From NCBI GenBank assembly GCA_025355035.1, contig JANXLS010000809.1, positions 1 to 7,284 on the forward strand: 7,284 nucleotides of DNA, read 5' to 3'. Below the pieces are notes generated by a model. That model was not told the origin of the DNA and did not search any database. It saw only the letters and a list, made by a program, of their open reading frames with translations. Positions within the stretch are counted from its first letter, which is position 1. Each line of letters opens with the position of its first letter. Both the position numbers and the translations under genes were made by a program. Origin of the DNA: Planctomycetota bacterium (GTDB taxonomy: Bacteria; Planctomycetota; SZUA-567; H5-PLA8). This document shows positions 5,684 through 7,284 of the stretch, in pieces.

Positions 5684-7145
5684 GCAAAATATAATCCGCC
5701 AGATTCGCCGCCAAAATCGACGATTCGTTAGAGGCCAAAAACGCCAGAGCGCCTTCTTTTCCGACGCGGTGCTTGCAATAAAAAAGCAGATCGATCAGCT
5801 CATCCACATCGCTGTGAAACGGTCCGGCCGCATGTCCGGGATGGCAGCATGGCATCGGGCTCGGCCAATCCAGACACAACCCGTCCCAAGGCAAATTGCT
5901 CAAGATCGCGTCGATCGTTTTCTTGCGATAATCCAACCAGCCCGATCGAAGACACATCAACCCGCCCAACTCTCCCTGCCCGCTCCACGTGTGAACCACG
6001 TCCAGCGACCGCGCGGCGGTGTGCATCCAATCCCGCGCGTGGAGTTCATACGCGTGCGTCGCCGGATGCAATTCATGCGTCGAAACGTAGGGGACAATCT
6101 GGATGCTGCAACGATGACAGGACTCGATCAACGCATGCAGCGCCGCCATGCCGTCCGCAGCATAAGGAGCCACTGCGCCATTGCGCCAAAATTCAGTGCC
6201 ATCGCGATAGTCGTCTCTATAACAGATGAACTCGACGCCTTCGGCCGCCAATTGCTCGATCTGCGCATCCGTTGTATGCGGATTCGTCACGAAAACATGG
6301 CGCAGCGGTTTCTTTACCGTCGAGCGCGGTTTCACTTCATTCAACGCGATCCCAAGGCGCAGCGTCGTCGTCCCCTGCACGCGCGTTTTCATCCGCCGAA
6401 ACCCCATGCAATACGGACCCAGTCCAATCGACGCCCCGACCGCGTCATGCCCAATTCGAAAGTTCCCAAGCCCCATATCCAGTTTGAATCCGCAGTCCCA
6501 CTGAACCAGTTCCGATCCTGGAAAAAGCTCCAACCCTTCGACGCCGCGCTCAAAGCACGAAATTTGCAACGGTGTGAAGCGCGACAAAAACGGCGTCGGA
6601 TTCGTGTTCTGTTTCAAATCCAACCACGTCCGTCCACCCAACAAATCCGCGCTGCCCGCCTGCGTCGGATGAAATCGAGCATACGCGTCTGTCAACCCCG
6701 ATCGCAACGGCACACCGAACGCACGAACTTCCACGGCGCCCGGGCAACCGCACTCCGACATGATCTGCAACGTCGTCCAAATCAACCCGTGACCACAATA
6801 CTCCGTCCGACGCCGAAACCCGATCGGAACCGATTCGCCCAGCACATTTCGGTACGTTCCTTCAGCAACAACCGCCACGGTCCCGCTCGCTGGGTGCTCG
6901 ACGCTGATCCGCGCCTCAGAATCGTTCGACTCTGCGTAATATCCGAGCGGATCTGCCGAATTCTCCTCGGTGCGAGCAAACCGGATCGCGCTCGACACCG
7001 GACCGCGCAATAAATTCTTCTGCGATCCATTTTTGAAAACGAGCGAGTTCCAAGCGCCCCCGGCCCTCTTTAGGTGCTCGATCTCCCAGTAATCCGAATG
7101 GACGCGGATGCATTCGTCTGTATCTTCGACTCGAGCTGAATTCAT
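5673..7145 (-). CDS. Putative glycoside-hydrolase-like protein (N-terminal beta-sandwich plus TIM-barrel part), possibly C-terminally truncated
   Basis: The 490-aa protein has no signal peptide. Residues 1 to about 275 look like a beta-rich sugar-hydrolase-type domain. From about 280 an alternating beta/alpha pattern typical of a TIM barrel follows: strands near 283-288 (HVFVTN), 304-309 (VEFICY), 348-355 (IQIVPYVS), 422-428 (GLCLDWP), 465-472 (GALAFLAS) and 483-490 (ADYILPRE). DGLCLDW (421-427) resembles the xDGxxxDW strand carrying the catalytic Asp in GH31/GH36-like clans, making Asp426 the candidate; it is followed by a Cys/His-rich loop (PSPMPCCHPGH, 428-438). The protein ends at what should be strand six, two short of a complete barrel. 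Alternatively this is a short family. The ATG at 7145 directly follows a TGA, so no earlier start in this frame is possible; only a weak GGA-type ribosome site precedes it, fitting coupling to the upstream gene. Family and substrate are not certain. Confidence 0.65.
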   Translation of the reverse strand: MNSARVEDTDECIRVHSDYWEIEHLKRAGGAWNSLVFKNGSQKNLLRGPVSSAIRFARTEENSADPLGYYAESNDSEARISVEHPASGTVAVVAEGTYRNVLGESVPIGFRRRTEYCGHGLIWTTLQIMSECGCPGAVEVRAFGVPLRSGLTDAYARFHPTQAGSADLLGGRTWLDLKQNTNPTPFLSRFTPLQISCFERGVEGLELFPGSELVQWDCGFKLDMGLGNFRIGHDAVGASIGLGPYCMGFRRMKTRVQGTTTLRLGIALNEVKPRSTVKKPLRHVFVTNPHTTDAQIEQLAAEGVEFICYRDDYRDGTEFWRNGAVAPYAADGMAALHALIESCHRCSIQIVPYVSTHELHPATHAYELHARDWMHTAARSLDVVHTWSGQGELGGLMCLRSGWLDYRKKTIDAILSNLPWDGLCLDWPSPMPCCHPGHAAGPFHSDVDELIDLLFYCKHRVGKEGALAFLASNESSILAANLADYILPRE

Positions 7146-7284
7146 TCAATACGGTTCCAAGGTTGCCGATGTTTCTCCGTCTATGTTAACGCAATGAGAA
7201 GCTTCGCGAGCACATTTTAAAAGTTCCAAAACTTCGTCACGATCCGGGCTTTGTCCGGTGTACCTCTTGTATGGATTAAAACCA
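7146..7284 (-). CDS. 3' end of an upstream gene, unrecognised family (cut by window edge)
   Basis: On the minus strand the frame ending in TGA at 7148-7146 is open to the window edge: 45 sense codons, starting GFNPYKRYTGQSPDRDEV and ending ASHCVNIDGE, then TSATLEPY. The composition is protein-like, with a clear amphipathic helix (RDEVLELLKCAREASH). Its stop codon directly abuts the ATG of the hydrolase-like gene (TGAATG) with no gap, a classic arrangement for translational coupling in an operon. It is too short for a minimum-length gene caller. No family was recognised with confidence. A chance open frame of this length is possible, but the stop-start junction and the weak independent ribosome site of the next gene support it. 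Confidence 0.6.
   Translation of the reverse strand, partial: GFNPYKRYTGQSPDRDEVLELLKCAREASHCVNIDGETSATLEPY

Noticed and set aside
5603..5731. Possible small plus-strand gene starting GTG (VRLDWEKEVRNLKI...)
   Set aside because: Only 42 codons, no proper ribosome binding site before the GTG, and it runs into the 3' end of the opposing gene. It looks like chance coding, perhaps repeat-derived.
5769..7013. A 414-codon open frame on the plus strand
   Set aside because: It is wholly antisense to the hydrolase-like gene, and its translation is rich in Arg, Pro and Gln with no domain pattern. It is a mirror of GC-biased codon use in the real gene.

Overview
The window looks like a piece of chromosome from a Gram-negative, soil- or water-type bacterium of the Verrucomicrobiota/Planctomycetota/Acidobacteriota kind. 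This is an inference from gene content: a GspG/PilA-like prepilin start, a TMTC-like membrane protein with a TPR-like tail, a secreted terpenoid-cyclase-fold protein without cyclase chemistry, an S9 peptidase, and short ~10-bp tandem repeats in an intergenic spacer. Coding DNA is clearly GC-richer than the spacers. No rRNA, tRNA, CRISPR array, transposase or integrase was seen.

Layout: (1) 1-126, minus: the first 42 codons of a type IV pilin/pseudopilin, cut by the window edge. (2) 127-476: an AT-rich 350-nt spacer with an extended -10-like promoter for the pilin, an 8+3+8 palindrome where its -35 box should be, and two further inverted repeats that may end transcription from the right. (3) 477-2321 and 2384-3469, both minus and 62 nt apart: a probable two-gene unit, a secreted alpha-toroid (prenyltransferase/squalene-oxidase repeat) protein followed by a polytopic GT-C/TMTC-like protein. 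(4) 3470-3590: a short divergent spacer. (5) 3591-5483, plus: an S9-family serine peptidase with a complete Ser-Asp-His triad; its start is the GTG at 3591 rather than the longer open frame. (6) 5484-5672: a convergent spacer with three ~10-bp tandem repeats and several small hairpins. (7) 5673-7145, minus: a putative glycoside-hydrolase-like protein that seems to stop six strands into its barrel. (8) 7146-7284, minus: the 3' end of an upstream gene, whose TGA stop directly abuts the ATG of gene 7, so the two are probably translationally coupled.

No single coherent novel system is evident. The parts most worth a second look are the hidden upstream gene end joined to the possibly truncated hydrolase, the palindrome-controlled pilin promoter, and the pairing of the toroid protein with the TMTC-like membrane protein.
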